Of a stretch of 64,000 bases of DNA, positions 37,417 to 47,093 are shown piece after piece. A program made the position numbers and the translations under genes. Numbering within the stretch: the first letter of the stretch is position 1; each line of letters opens with the position of its first letter. The DNA comes from Paracoccus limosus. GTDB taxonomy: Bacteria > Pseudomonadota > Alphaproteobacteria > Rhodobacterales > Rhodobacteraceae. The stretch covers positions 1-64,000 of the forward strand of contig NZ_WMIF01000018.1 of the NCBI RefSeq assembly GCF_009711185.1, in the 5' to 3' direction. The notes under the pieces were generated by a model, which saw nothing but the letters and a program-made list of their open reading frames with translations, searched no databases and had not been told where the DNA came from.

Positions 37417-37512
37417 GACACCCCCTTTCACCGGGATCATGCAACAAGGGCGTTAATCAAACGTGACCGCCGCCCCAAGGCCACGCAAGCCCGGCAGCGA
37501 TCCGGCCGGTCC

Positions 37513-37530
37513 CTGTCACATTACTGTCAC
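37513..37530. promoter_or_regulatory. Pho-box-like direct repeat upstream of the Na/Pi cotransporter
   Basis: CTGTCAC (37513-37519) and CTGTCAC (37524-37530) are separated by ATTA, giving the exact 7+4+7 layout and 11-bp period of PhoB sites (consensus CTGTCAT-N4-CTGTCAT). The repeat is 97-114 bp upstream of the cotransporter start. It reads on the plus strand, opposite to the gene, which is less usual. No phoB gene is in the window. Confidence 0.6.
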
Positions 37531-37624
37531 AATCAACACCACAATGCCCGATTGCGAGGCATCACGTCCCCGTGCCCCCGCAAATACGGCTGCCCGGCAG
37601 CGATGCGCCGAGCGGGGTCCTGGA

Positions 37625-39019
37625 TCAGGACTTGGGCTTGGCCATGCCGACACCGCCGGCCGAGGCCGCGCTTAGCGCCACATAGTTCAGCGCCTGCTGG
37701 CGCAGGGCATTGGCCAGATCCTGACGCGCCGACAGCAGCGTGCGCTCGGCGTCCAGCACCGGGAAGAACCCGGCCTCGCCCAGCTCATAGGAGGTCCGCG
37801 CCAGACTGACCGATTCCCGCGCATTGGCAACCAGCCGGGTCTGGGCATCGACCGAGCGCGCGTCGCGGTTATAGCCGGCCAGCGCGTTCTCAACCTCTTC
37901 GACGGCCTTCAGCACCGCCGCCTGCCATGCCAGCCGCGCCTGTTCCGCCTTGGCCTCGGCCGCGGAAAGCCGCGCCTTGTTGGCGCCGCCCGAGAACAGC
38001 GGCACCGAGATCTGCGGGCCAAAGCCCCAGGTCTTCATGCTGCCGCCGCCCGACAGGTTGACGGGGGTGACATTGCCCGACAGCGTCAACTTGGGATAGA
38101 AGGCCGCCTTGGCCTCGCCCACGCCGGCGACGGCGGCGGCCAGATTGGCCTCGGCCACGCGCACATCGGGGCGGGCGCGCACCACATCGGCCGGAACGCC
38201 GACGCTGGCGCGATAGCGGGCGCGCGGCTGGCTGCTGCCCTTGCGCAGACGCTGCGCCAGATCGGCGCTGCGCCCGGCGGTCAGCGTCGCCAGCCGGTTG
38301 ATCGACTGGTCATAGCCCACCTCCAGCGTCGGCAGCGCGGCCTCGGCCTGGGTGACCAGCTGCTCGGCTTGCAGGACCTCGACGCGGCTGACGCTGCCCA
38401 GCACATCCTGTTCGCGGGTCAGGGCCAGCGTGCGCTTGCGGCTTTCAAGGCTTTGCCGGGTCAGGGCGACCGCCTCCTGATAATAGCGGGCATCGACATA
38501 GGCCTGCGCGATGGCGCTGGCCACGGTCAGCCGCGCCACCTCGGCCGAGAAATAGGCCGCATCGACCTGCGCCGAGGCGCCGGCGCGGGCGGCGCGGTTC
38601 TGGCCGAAAATGTCGATCAGCCACGAGACGCCCAGCGTGCCCGAGGTGCTGTCGCTGATCACGCCGGTGCCATTGCTGTCGCCCCGGTTCGCTGCGCCCG
38701 ACAGGGTCGCCTGCGGCAGGTCATTGGCGCCGACCATGCGGGCATTGGCCTGTGCCTCGCGGATGACGGCAACGGCGGTCTGCACATCAAGGTTGCGCGC
38801 AAGGCCTGCGGCGATCAGCGCATCCAGCTGGCTGTCACGGAAGGACGACCACCAGATATTGCTGCCGGCACGGCGCGCCGGGCTGTCGGCGGCGAACCGC
38901 TCGGGCAGGTCGGCCTTGGCGGCGGTCAGGCTGGTGGCGGGGGCGCAGGCGGCCAGCGCCAGCGTCGAGGCAAGGCCGCCCAGCATCAGGCGGCGCGACA
39001 GGATCAGGGATTGAGTCAT
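37625..39019 (-). CDS. RND efflux outer-membrane lipoprotein (NodT/OprM family)
   Basis: A 464-residue outer-membrane factor with a lipoprotein signal (LALAAC, lipid-attachment Cys about residue 25). Two outer-membrane-factor repeats follow, with RPDVRVAEANLAAAVAGVGEAKAAFYP, quoted in part as VAGVGEAKAAFYPKLTLSG, typical of the NodT group. It forms the exit duct of the tripartite pump encoded just upstream (MFP-RND) and is the last gene of that unit. Confidence 0.9.
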   Translation of the reverse strand: MTQSLILSRRLMLGGLASTLALAACAPATSLTAAKADLPERFAADSPARRAGSNIWWSSFRDSQLDALIAAGLARNLDVQTAVAVIREAQANARMVGANDLPQATLSGAANRGDSNGTGVISDSTSGTLGVSWLIDIFGQNRAARAGASAQVDAAYFSAEVARLTVASAIAQAYVDARYYQEAVALTRQSLESRKRTLALTREQDVLGSVSRVEVLQAEQLVTQAEAALPTLEVGYDQSINRLATLTAGRSADLAQRLRKGSSQPRARYRASVGVPADVVRARPDVRVAEANLAAAVAGVGEAKAAFYPKLTLSGNVTPVNLSGGGSMKTWGFGPQISVPLFSGGANKARLSAAEAKAEQARLAWQAAVLKAVEEVENALAGYNRDARSVDAQTRLVANARESVSLARTSYELGEAGFFPVLDAERTLLSARQDLANALRQQALNYVALSAASAGGVGMAKPKS

Positions 39020-39070
39020 GGTTTCACTTGCACAAAAGGGAAAGGACGGGCCCGAAGGGGGCCCGCCGGA

Positions 39071-42000
39071 TCACGCGGTCTGGCCGGCTGCGCCCCGCGC
39101 CCGGCTGAACAGCCCAAGCACGAAGACGAAGAACACCGGAACGAAGAAGATCGCAAGCACCGTTGCCGCAACCATGCCGCCGATCACCCCGGTGCCGATG
39201 GCATTCTGGCTGGCGGCCGAGGGGCCGGTGGCGATGGCCAGCGGCACCACGCCCAGCGTGAAGGCCAGCGAGGTCATCAGGATCGGGCGAAAGCGCAGCT
39301 TGGCGGCCTCGACGGCGGCGTCGATCAGGCTTTGGCCCTGTTCGCGCAGTTCCTTGGCGAATTCCACGATCAGGATGGCGTTCTTGGCCGACAAGCCAAT
39401 GATTGCGATCAGCCCGACCTTGAAATAGATGTCATTGGGCATGTCGCGCAGCAGCACCGCGACCACGCAACCCAGCACACCCAGCGGCACCACCAGCATC
39501 ACCGACAGCGGGATCGACCAGCTTTCGTAAAGCCCCGACAGCAGCAGGAAAACGAACAGGATGCTCATGGCATAAAGCAGGGTTGCCTGACTGCCGGCCT
39601 GAATTTCCTCAAGCGATTGCCCGGTCCATTCATAGCCAAAGCCCTGCGGCAGCGCCTCGGCCAGCCGCTGCATCTCGGCCATGGCTGCGCCCGAACTGTG
39701 GCCCGGCGCGGCATCGCCGGCGATGCGGATCGAGGGATAGCCGTTATAACCGACCACTTGCGACGGCCCCTGTTCCCAGTTCACCGTGGCAAAAGAGCTG
39801 AACGGCACCATGCCGCCATTGCTGTTGCGCACCGTCAGCTTCAGGATGTCCTCGGCATTCATGCGCGCGCCGGCATCGGCCTGCAGCATCACCCGCTGCA
39901 TCTTGCCGGCATTCGGGAAGTCGTTGACATAGGCCGAACCCAGATATTGCGAGATCGTTCCCGAGATATCGGCAAAGGTAACGCCAAAGGCATTGGCCTT
40001 TTCGCGGTCCACGGTGACAAAGACCTGCGCCGCCGATGGCAGGCCCTCGATGCGCAGCCCGGTCACGATGCCGCCCTTTTGCGCCTCGTCGATGATCTGC
40101 TGCGCGGCTGCCAGCAGGGCCTCCTGCCCCTGCCCGGCACGATCCTGCAAGCGGAAGCTGAAGCCGCCGGTTGTGCCCAGACCCGGGATCGGCGGCGGCG
40201 ACAGGGCATAGACCTGCGCATCCTGATAGGAAAACATCTGCATGTTCGCTGCCATGGCAATCTGATCGGCCGATTGGTCGCGCTCGGCCCAGTCCTTGAA
40301 GGTGGTAAAGATCAGGCCGGCATTTGGCCCCTGCCCCGAAAAGCTGAAGCCGCGGATCGACACGACATTCTCGATCTCGGGCATATTCTGATACATGGCA
40401 GTCGCCGCCGCCAACACCTCGTCGGTGCGGTTCGAGCTGGCGGTGGGGGGCGTCTGGATGTCGGTGATGACAAAGCCCTGATCCTCGTTCGGCAGAAAGC
40501 TGGTGGGCAGGCGGACAAATCCCGCGCCCATGGCCACCACCAGCAGCGCATAAAGCCCCATCATCACCAGCCGCCGCCGCGTGACCATGACGACCGAACG
40601 GCCATAGCTGTCGGTCAGCGCATCAAAGCGGCGGTTGAACCAGCCAAAGAAGCCGCGTTTCTCATGATGGCCGGTGATCGGCTTCAGGAAACTGGCGCAC
40701 AGCGCCGGCGTCAGCGTCAGCGCAAGGAAGGCCGAAAACAGGATCGCCACCACCATGGTCAGCGCGAACTGCCGGTAGATGATGCCCGACGAGCCGGGGA
40801 AGAACGCCATCGGGATGAACACCGCCGCCAGCACCAGCGTGATGCCGACGATGGCGCCCGAGATCTGGCCCATGGCCTTTTGCGTGGCTTCGCGCGGCGG
40901 CAGGCCTTCGGTCGCCATGATGCGCTCGACGTTCTCGATCACCACGATGGCGTCATCGACCAGAATGCCGATGGCCAGCACCATGGCGAACATGGTCAGC
41001 ACGTTGATCGAGAATCCGGCGACCAGCATCACCGCGACCGTGCCGGCCAGCGCGATCGGCACCACGATGGTCGGGATGATGGTATAGCGGAAATTCTGCA
41101 GGAACAGGAACATCACCGCAAAGACCAGCACCATCGCCTCAAGCAGCGTATGCACCACCTTTTCGATCGAGGCCGCGACGAAGGGGGTCGTGTCATAGGG
41201 GATCTGGTAGCTGACGCCCTGCGGGAAGAATCGCGACAGCTCCTGCATCTTGTCATGCACGGCGGCCGAGGTGTTCATCGCATTGCCGGTCGTGGACAGC
41301 TGGATGCCCATGGCGGCGGCGGGCTTGCCGTTGATGCGGGTGGCAAAGCTGTAAGTCTCGGCGCCGACCTCGATGCGGGCCACGTCGCGCAAAAGCACGG
41401 TCGAGCCGTCCGGGTTGGCGCGCAGCACGATGCGGCCAAACTGGTCGGGATCATCGAGCTGACCCTTGATCAGCACATTGGCGGTCAGCTGCTGTCCGAT
41501 AGGGTTCGGATCGGCCCCGACCTTGCCCGCCGAAACCTGCGCGTTCTGCGCCCGGATTGCGGCCAGCACATCGGCGCTGGACAGGTTCAGGCCGGTCATC
41601 TTGGCCGGGTCGATCCAGATGCGCAGCGCACGCTCGGGGGCAAAGACCTGCGCCCGGCCCACGCCCTCGATCCGGCGCATTTCGCCGGCGACGTTGCGGT
41701 TGATGTAGTCGCCAAGCGCGATGTCATCCATGCTGCCATCGTCCGAGGTCAGCGCCACGAACATCAGAAAGCCCGAGCCCGCTTCCTCGATCAGCACGCC
41801 CTGATCGACCACGCTTTGCGGCAGCAGTGGCTCGACCCGCGCGACGGCGTTCTGCACATCGACCTGAGCGCGGGCGATATCGGTGCCCGGGGCAAAGGTC
41901 GCGGTGATCTGCATGGCGCCGGAACTGTCCGAGACCGACTCGTAATAGGCCAACCCTTGCACGCCGTTCAGCTCGTCTTCGATGGGCTGGGCAACGGACT

Positions 42001-42175
42001 GGTTGATCTCGCCCGGCGCGGCGCCGGTGTAGCTGGTCGAGATGGTGATCTGCGGCCATGCCACCTGCGGATATTGCGCAACCGGGATCCGCGGCAGGGC
42101 GAGCAGCCCTGCGATCACGATAAAGATCGAGATGACCCAGGCCAGCACCGGCCGGGTGATGAAGAATTGCGCCAT
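39071..42175 (-). CDS. RND multidrug efflux transporter, AcrB/MexB (HAE1) family
   Basis: A 1034-residue inner-membrane antiporter, the normal HAE1 length. Twelve helices are arranged as 1+5+1+5 around two large periplasmic loops. Helix 4 carries the proton-relay pair in [19 protein letters not shown] (quoted part). The N-terminus [14 protein letters not shown] is typical. It exports hydrophobic compounds with the MFP (42179) and the outer-membrane factor (37625). Substrates cannot be read from sequence, but aromatic or solvent-like compounds would suit the neighbouring cresol metabolism (speculative). Confidence 0.95.
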   Translation of the reverse strand: MAQFFITRPVLAWVISIFIVIAGLLALPRIPVAQYPQVAWPQITISTSYTGAAPGEINQSVAQPIEDELNGVQGLAYYESVSDSSGAMQITATFAPGTDIARAQVDVQNAVARVEPLLPQSVVDQGVLIEEAGSGFLMFVALTSDDGSMDDIALGDYINRNVAGEMRRIEGVGRAQVFAPERALRIWIDPAKMTGLNLSSADVLAAIRAQNAQVSAGKVGADPNPIGQQLTANVLIKGQLDDPDQFGRIVLRANPDGSTVLLRDVARIEVGAETYSFATRINGKPAAAMGIQLSTTGNAMNTSAAVHDKMQELSRFFPQGVSYQIPYDTTPFVAASIEKVVHTLLEAMVLVFAVMFLFLQNFRYTIIPTIVVPIALAGTVAVMLVAGFSINVLTMFAMVLAIGILVDDAIVVIENVERIMATEGLPPREATQKAMGQISGAIVGITLVLAAVFIPMAFFPGSSGIIYRQFALTMVVAILFSAFLALTLTPALCASFLKPITGHHEKRGFFGWFNRRFDALTDSYGRSVVMVTRRRLVMMGLYALLVVAMGAGFVRLPTSFLPNEDQGFVITDIQTPPTASSNRTDEVLAAATAMYQNMPEIENVVSIRGFSFSGQGPNAGLIFTTFKDWAERDQSADQIAMAANMQMFSYQDAQVYALSPPPIPGLGTTGGFSFRLQDRAGQGQEALLAAAQQIIDEAQKGGIVTGLRIEGLPSAAQVFVTVDREKANAFGVTFADISGTISQYLGSAYVNDFPNAGKMQRVMLQADAGARMNAEDILKLTVRNSNGGMVPFSSFATVNWEQGPSQVVGYNGYPSIRIAGDAAPGHSSGAAMAEMQRLAEALPQGFGYEWTGQSLEEIQAGSQATLLYAMSILFVFLLLSGLYESWSIPLSVMLVVPLGVLGCVVAVLLRDMPNDIYFKVGLIAIIGLSAKNAILIVEFAKELREQGQSLIDAAVEAAKLRFRPILMTSLAFTLGVVPLAIATGPSAASQNAIGTGVIGGMVAATVLAIFFVPVFFVFVLGLFSRARGAAGQTA

Positions 42176-42178
42176 GGA

Positions 42179-43384
42179 TCAGCCCTTTTCCGACGAAGCG
42201 GCGGCCTGCACCGCATCCGGCGCAGGCGTCGCTGCGGCCTCGGCCCCGGCCTCGGCCCCGGCCCCGGCCCCGGCGGGTTGGGCCACGACCTTGGCCTGCG
42301 GATAAAGCTTCTGCGCGCCCGCCACGACGACGCGGTCGCCGGGGTTCAGCCCCTGTTCGACCAGCCAGCGGTTGTCGCTGGTCTGGCCCAGCACCACGTC
42401 GCGGCGCACCACGCTGTCCTCGCCCTCCAGCGCATAGACATAGGCCTGCCCGGCCTGATCGCGCTGCACGGCCATCTGCGGAATGGTCAGGGCGTTTTCA
42501 CGCACCGCCTGTTCGATGCGGGCACGGACGTAAAGCCCGGGCAGCAGCATGCCGTCGGGGTTCGGGAATTCGGCGCGCAGCGTGATCTGGCCGGTGGTGC
42601 TGTCCACACTGGCCTCGGAGAACAGCAGCTTGCCCGAATGCGGATAGCTGGTGCCATCGTCAAAGATCAGCTGCACCCGCGCCTCGTTCGCGGCATCCAT
42701 GACCAGTTGCCCCGCCTCGCGCGCGCGGCGCAACGCAAACAGGTCGGAGGCCGATTGCGTCACATCGACATAGACCGGGTCCAGCTGCTGGATCGTGGCC
42801 ATGATGTCGGTCTGGGCGTTGACCAGCGCACCCTCGGTCACCAGCGCGCGACCGACGATGCCGGAAATCGGCGCGATCACATCGGTATAACCCAGATTCA
42901 GCTCGGCCTCTTGCAGGGCGGCGCGGGCGATGGCGACATCGGCCTCGGCCTGCGCCAGCGTGGTATTGGCGTTCTCCAGATCGACACCGGCGGTCACGCG
43001 ACGCTCGCGCAGGGCGGCGGCGCGTTTCATCTGGTCGGCGGCATTGTCGCGGCTGGCCTCGGCACGCTTGAGCGTCGCTTGGGCGCTGGCCACGCGCACC
43101 GCAAAGGGCGCCTTGTCGATGCGGTAAAGCACATCGCCCATCTTGATGCGGCTGCCCTGTTCAAAGACCCGCTCGGTGACGATGCCGCCGACGCGGGGGC
43201 GCACCTCGGCGGTGCGGGTGGCGGCAACGCGGCCCGGCAATTCGTTGACGACGGGCAGCGCCTCGGGGGTCATGGTCTGGACGCTGACCACCGGCGGCGG
43301 CAGTTCCTGCGCGGAGAGCGGCGCTGCGGACAATAGCAATGCGGTCAGGCAGGCGAACCTGCCCGGCAATCTGTCGGGAAGCAT
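42179..43384 (-). CDS. RND efflux periplasmic adaptor (AcrA/MexA family)
   Basis: A 401-residue membrane-fusion protein with a signal sequence near residues 1-25, a lipoyl/beta-barrel region (GRVAATRTAEVRPRVGGIV at about 51-69), a helical hairpin, and an Ala/Glu/Pro-rich C-terminal tail made of short near-repeats (AGAGAEAGAEAAATPAPDA). It lies 3 nt before the RND gene. A conventional lipobox is not obvious. Confidence 0.92.
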   Translation of the reverse strand: MLPDRLPGRFACLTALLLSAAPLSAQELPPPVVSVQTMTPEALPVVNELPGRVAATRTAEVRPRVGGIVTERVFEQGSRIKMGDVLYRIDKAPFAVRVASAQATLKRAEASRDNAADQMKRAAALRERRVTAGVDLENANTTLAQAEADVAIARAALQEAELNLGYTDVIAPISGIVGRALVTEGALVNAQTDIMATIQQLDPVYVDVTQSASDLFALRRAREAGQLVMDAANEARVQLIFDDGTSYPHSGKLLFSEASVDSTTGQITLRAEFPNPDGMLLPGLYVRARIEQAVRENALTIPQMAVQRDQAGQAYVYALEGEDSVVRRDVVLGQTSDNRWLVEQGLNPGDRVVVAGAQKLYPQAKVVAQPAGAGAGAEAGAEAAATPAPDAVQAAASSEKG

Positions 43385-43423
43385 GAGCGGATCTTTCGGT
43401 GTGGGGAGGGGAGAGTTAGGGCG

Positions 43424-43990
43424 TCAGGGTGCCGAGACCCCCTTGTCGGTCTTGGCGACCTCCAGCAGGTCGTCGAGGATCTCGTTGCGGGTCACATCGT
43501 CAAAGCGGTGAAACCCGAAGCATTCCAGAAACATCATGCCGTAAAGCGTCAGCAACAGCCGCAGCATCCGGCGCGGCTCTTCCGCCTCGGCGGAAATGCG
43601 GCAGGCGTCTTCGGACAGGGCCTCGCGCATGACCTCGCGGCATTGCGCATTCTCGCCCATGCTGGCGCTGATCAGCATGGTGATGGCCACGTCGTCATCG
43701 GTGGGCGCCGTGCGGAAATGTTCGATCAGGGTGCGCAGATAGGCGTTCGGCTCGCCCTCATGATCGACCAGCATCGCGGCGAATTCGCTGCGGTGGGTGG
43801 CGATCTGGTGGCGGGTGAAGGCAGCCAGCAGCCCGGCCTTGCCGTCGCAATCATAGACCACGCTGGACTTGCTGACGCCCGCCTCTTTGGCGACGGCATC
43901 GATGCTGAGCCCGCTGACGCCGACACGGCGGGCAACCGCCTCGACGGCCCGCATCAATTCCTCGCGGTCGATGCTGCGCTTGCGTCCCAT
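43424..43990 (-). CDS. TetR-family regulator of the efflux operon
   Basis: A 188-residue TetR regulator with an N-terminal helix-turn-helix (SIDAVAKEAGVSKSSVVYDCDGKAGLL, in part AKEAGVSKSSVVYDCDGK, about 28-45). I chose the ATG at 43990 with GAGGCCGGA upstream; the longer frame starts at a TTG that would overlap the operator palindrome. It is the first gene of the tetR-MFP-RND-OMF unit, 39 nt before the MFP gene, and probably represses the unit and itself. Confidence 0.85.
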   Translation of the reverse strand: MGRKRSIDREELMRAVEAVARRVGVSGLSIDAVAKEAGVSKSSVVYDCDGKAGLLAAFTRHQIATHRSEFAAMLVDHEGEPNAYLRTLIEHFRTAPTDDDVAITMLISASMGENAQCREVMREALSEDACRISAEAEEPRRMLRLLLTLYGMMFLECFGFHRFDDVTRNEILDDLLEVAKTDKGVSAP

Positions 43991-44010
43991 TCCGGCCTCG
44001 TCTATTTCAA

Positions 44011-44024
44011 TACGACCGTTCGTA
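44011..44024. promoter_or_regulatory. TetR-type operator palindrome
   Basis: TACGACCGTTCGTA is a palindrome with perfect 5-bp arms TACGA/TCGTA, in the divergent gap between tetR and the GntR gene, 20 nt upstream of the tetR start. Sites of the TACGANCGNTCGTA type are common for TetR regulators of efflux genes. It could control both divergent promoters. Confidence 0.65.
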
Positions 44025-44103
44025 AATAATTCGTGGGCCTGAGTCAACCGGCTTGCCCGAAGGCGGTCAATGCGGCACAGTCGGCCGTCATCTGGGGGGA
44101 AAC

Positions 44104-44808
44104 GTGCAGGACTGGCTGGCGGGCAAGACGCCGATCCAACGCAAGAACGCAGCCGAAGTCGTGTTCGAGGATCTGCGCGCGGCCATTCTGGCCGGAGGCA
44201 TCCCCATCGGCAGCCGGCTGCCGTCCGAGGAAAAGCTGGCGCGCAGCTATGGCGTCAGCCGACCCATCATCCGCGAGGCGATGCGGTCCCTGCAAACGCT
44301 GGGCCTGACGCGGTCGCGCTCGGGCAGCGGCAGCTTTGTCATCTCGGACAGCCCGCCGCCGGACCTGGCTTACGGCGCCGTCACCGCCCGCGACCTGATC
44401 GAGGCCCGCCCCCATGTCGAGATCCCGGCCGCCGGCTGGGCCGCCCTGCGCCGCAGCGAGGCGCAGCTGGCGCGGCTGATGGCGCTTTGCGACCGGATGG
44501 AGCAAGAGGTGGCCAGCCTGACCTGGGTGGGTCTGGACAGCGATTTCCACGCCCTGATCGCCGAGGCGGCGCAGAACGCGCTCTTTGCCCGCATCGTCGT
44601 GGAATCGCGCGAGGCGCTGCAAAAGCAGTCCGAGCTGGTCAACCTGATGGCGGACCGGCGCATGGCCTCGAATATCGAGCACCGCCGCATTGCCGAGGCC
44701 ATCGGCTCCGGTTCAGAGGCTGCGGCGCAAGAGGCGATGCGGGCGCATCTGGACCGGGTCGCGGCCGCCGTCACCGGCATCACCGCGCGCAACCGCAAGA
44801 ACGGCTAG
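44104..44808 (+). CDS. GntR-family (FadR/FCD) transcriptional regulator
   Basis: 234 residues from a GTG at 44104 with a GGGGGG ribosome-binding site; an in-frame TTG 17 codons earlier is less likely. The winged helix contains LPSEEKLARSYGVSRPIIRE, typical of GntR, followed by a helical FCD domain. It diverges from the efflux tetR and converges on the IclR gene, sharing the four bases CTAG of the two stop codons. The target is unknown; candidates are the efflux genes or a distant operon. Confidence 0.85.
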   Translation: MQDWLAGKTPIQRKNAAEVVFEDLRAAILAGGIPIGSRLPSEEKLARSYGVSRPIIREAMRSLQTLGLTRSRSGSGSFVISDSPPPDLAYGAVTARDLIEARPHVEIPAAGWAALRRSEAQLARLMALCDRMEQEVASLTWVGLDSDFHALIAEAAQNALFARIVVESREALQKQSELVNLMADRRMASNIEHRRIAEAIGSGSEAAAQEAMRAHLDRVAAAVTGITARNRKNG

Positions 44809-45566
44809 CGCAGCAGCCCGCGCAGCTCGGTCTGGATGCGTTGCAGGCCGGGCAGGAAACGCGCCGGCAAGTCCTCGACCGTGGCATGCGATGCCGCAAG
44901 CCCGATGTTCAGCGCCGCCACCACCCGGCCGCGCATGTTCCACAAGGGCACTGCGATCGAGCGCAGGCCCAGTTCCACCTCTTGGTCGATCACGGCATGA
45001 CCCTGGGCACGCACGCGAGCGATCTCGGCCGCCAGCGCCACCGCGCCGGTGCGCGTCCTTGGCGTCCGGGCCGGGAACGGCGCCTGCGCCAGCACCGCGT
45101 CCAGTTCCGCCTGCGGCAGCGCCGCCAGCAGCACCCGGCCCATCGAGGTGCAATAGGCCGGCAGCCGCGACCCCGGCATCAGCGCAATCGACATCACCCG
45201 TTGCTGCGCCGCGCGTGCGACATAAACGATTTCCGCCCCGTCGAGAATCGAGACCGAGCTGCTTTCGCCTGTCTCCTCCGACAGCTGATCCAGCCATGGC
45301 TGCACGATCTGCGGCAGCGGCATGGTCGCCAGACAGGCCGTGCCCAGCCGCAGGACGCGCGGGGTCAGGGTGAAATATTTGCCGTCGTAATCGGCATAGC
45401 CGTGATGGGCCAGCGTCAGCAGGCAGCGCCGCGCCGTCGCCCGGTCGAGCCCCGCGGCGGTCGCCGCCTCGCCGATGGATTGGCGCGGACGCTCGGCGGT
45501 GAAGGTCTCGATGACGCGCAAGCCCTTGGCGAGCCCCCCCATCATGTCGCGTTCCGTAATCCCCAT
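44805..45566 (-). CDS. pcaR: IclR-family regulator, PcaR/PobR type
   Basis: A 253-residue IclR regulator with an N-terminal winged helix (EAATAAGLDRATARRCLLTL, about 33-52) and a C-terminal ligand domain (LPAYCTSMGRVLLAAL, VELGLRSIAVPLW) that is typical of the aromatic-acid group PcaR/PobR/PcaU. It is divergent from pcaIJF and separated from it by a palindromic operator. It most likely activates pcaIJF with beta-ketoadipate. The start at 45566 keeps the operator outside the coding region; a GTG 18 codons upstream would place it inside. Confidence 0.85.
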   Translation of the reverse strand: MGITERDMMGGLAKGLRVIETFTAERPRQSIGEAATAAGLDRATARRCLLTLAHHGYADYDGKYFTLTPRVLRLGTACLATMPLPQIVQPWLDQLSEETGESSSVSILDGAEIVYVARAAQQRVMSIALMPGSRLPAYCTSMGRVLLAALPQAELDAVLAQAPFPARTPRTRTGAVALAAEIARVRAQGHAVIDQEVELGLRSIAVPLWNMRGRVVAALNIGLAASHATVEDLPARFLPGLQRIQTELRGLLR

Positions 45567-45587
45567 CACCCTGAACCCTGCCAAAAC

Positions 45588-45620
45588 GTGCGATATGCGA
45601 ACAACGGTCCCATAGCGCAC
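45588..45620. promoter_or_regulatory. PcaR-type palindromic operator
   Basis: GTGCGATATGCGAAC (45588-45602) and GGTCCCATAGCGCAC (45606-45620) are inverted copies of one 15-bp motif (12 of 15 match) spaced by 3 bp. The minus-strand reading of the first, GTTCGCATATCGCAC, matches the Pseudomonas PcaR box GTTCGATAATCGCAC at 12 of 15 positions. It lies just upstream of the regulator and 73 nt upstream of pcaI. Confidence 0.75.
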
Positions 45621-45692
45621 AAATTTGATTTACGGAAGGGGATTTCCGGGTGTAGCCAAGGCCCGCGCTGACCCATTTGCACGAGGATAGCC

Positions 45693-46427
45693 ATGGACAA
45701 GACGCTTCCCGATCTGGCCGCCGCCGTGGCCGGCATCGAAGACGGCATGACGGTGATGATCGGCGGCTTTGGCGGCTCGGGCGCACCGATCGAGCTGATC
45801 CACGCCCTGATCGACCGCTTTCGCGCCACCGGCCACCCCAAGGATCTGACGGTGGTGAACAACAATGCCGGCAACGGCCATGTCGGGCTGGCCGCGCTGA
45901 TCGAACAGGGCATGGTGCGCAAGCTGATCTGCTCGTTCCCGCGCTCGGCCGATCCGCGCGTGTTCACCGAGCTGTATCTGGCCGGCAAGATCGAGCTGGA
46001 GCTGGTGCCGCAGGGCACGCTGGCCGAACGCATCCGCGCCGGTGGCGCTGGCATCCCGGCGTTTTACACGCCGACCAGCTATGGCACCGATCTGGCCAAG
46101 GGCAAGCCGGTCGAGGAATTCGACGGCCGCCCCTATGTCCGCGAACGCTGGCTGAAAGCCGATGTGGCGCTGATCAAGGCCGAGACCGGCGACACCTTGG
46201 GCAACCTGACCTACCGGATGGCCGCGCGCAATTTCGCGCCGCTGATGGCCATGGCCGCCGCCCGCACCGTGGTGCAGGTCAGCCATCTGGTCGCGCCCGG
46301 CGGCATCGACCCCGAGGCGGTCATTACCCCCGGCATCTTTGTCCAGGGCGTGGTCGAGGTGCCCCACCCCGCGCAGGAAGAAGACCTGAACCGCGCCAAT
46401 GCCGTCTACCCGGAGGTGGCCCAATGA
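45693..46427 (+). CDS. pcaI: 3-oxoadipate CoA-transferase subunit A
   Basis: A 244-residue CoA-transferase family I alpha subunit that transfers CoA from succinyl-CoA to beta-ketoadipate together with PcaJ. The glycine-rich oxyanion loop MIGGFGGSGAP lies at about 22-32. The C-terminal HLVAPGGIDPEAVITPGIFV is characteristic of this branch. A GAGGA ribosome-binding site precedes the ATG. The stop overlaps the pcaJ start (ATGA). Confidence 0.92.
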   Translation: MDKTLPDLAAAVAGIEDGMTVMIGGFGGSGAPIELIHALIDRFRATGHPKDLTVVNNNAGNGHVGLAALIEQGMVRKLICSFPRSADPRVFTELYLAGKIELELVPQGTLAERIRAGGAGIPAFYTPTSYGTDLAKGKPVEEFDGRPYVRERWLKADVALIKAETGDTLGNLTYRMAARNFAPLMAMAAARTVVQVSHLVAPGGIDPEAVITPGIFVQGVVEVPHPAQEEDLNRANAVYPEVAQ

Positions 46428-47092
46428 CCAAGCTCAGCTCGACCCAGATCGCCTGGCGCGCCGCCCAGGACATCGCCGATGGCGCCTATGTCAACCTTGG
46501 CATCGGCTTTCCCGAGATGGTGGCGAAATTCCAGCCCCCCGGCCGGCAGGCGATCTTTCACACCGAAAACGGCATTCTCGGCTTTGGCGAGGCCCCGGCT
46601 GCGGGCGCCGAGGACTGGGATCTGATCAATGCCGGCAAAAAGGCGGTGACGCTGAAGCCCGGCACGGCGTTCTTTCACCATGCCGACAGCTTTGCCATGG
46701 TGCGCGGCGGCCATCTGGATGTGGCGATCCTTGGCGCCTATCAGGTGGCGCAGAACGGCGATCTGGCGAACTGGTCGACCGGCCCCAAGGGCGTGCCGGC
46801 AGTGGGCGGCGCCATGGATCTGGTGCATGGCGCCAAGCGCGTCGCCGTCATCACCGAGCATGTGACCAAGGACGGCAAACCCAAGCTTCTGGACGCCTGC
46901 ACCCTGCCGCTGACCGGCGTCGGCTGCGTGACGCGGGTCTATACTTCGCTGGCGGTGGTCGACATTCAGGACGGCCATTTCGTCCTGCGCGAGAAACTGC
47001 CGCAGATCTCGCTTGACGAGCTGCAATCCCTGACCGGCGCCACGCTGCACCTTGACGGTGCCGTGGCCGATCTGATCGTCCCGGAGCTGTGA
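46424..47092 (+). CDS. pcaJ: 3-oxoadipate CoA-transferase subunit B
   Basis: A 222-residue CoA-transferase beta subunit. The catalytic glutamate is Glu48 in HTENGILGFG. NLGIGFPEMVAKF near the N-terminus and PLTGVGCVTRVYTSLAVVD near the C-terminus are typical. It is coupled to pcaI by a 4-nt overlap. The open frame extends upstream through pcaI in another frame; that part is not coding. Confidence 0.92.
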   Translation: MTKLSSTQIAWRAAQDIADGAYVNLGIGFPEMVAKFQPPGRQAIFHTENGILGFGEAPAAGAEDWDLINAGKKAVTLKPGTAFFHHADSFAMVRGGHLDVAILGAYQVAQNGDLANWSTGPKGVPAVGGAMDLVHGAKRVAVITEHVTKDGKPKLLDACTLPLTGVGCVTRVYTSLAVVDIQDGHFVLREKLPQISLDELQSLTGATLHLDGAVADLIVPEL

Positions 47093-47093
47093 C

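Noticed and set aside
37589..37601. GCTGC-CCG-GCAGC hairpin after the outer-membrane factor gene as an intrinsic terminator
   Set aside because: Only 5 bp, 3-nt loop and no T-run; too weak to call.
38369..43336. A 1655-codon open frame on the plus strand opposite the whole efflux operon
   Set aside because: Its translation is rich in His, Gly, Arg and Gln with no domain or start signal. It is the antisense shadow of NodT, RND and MFP genes in GC-rich DNA.
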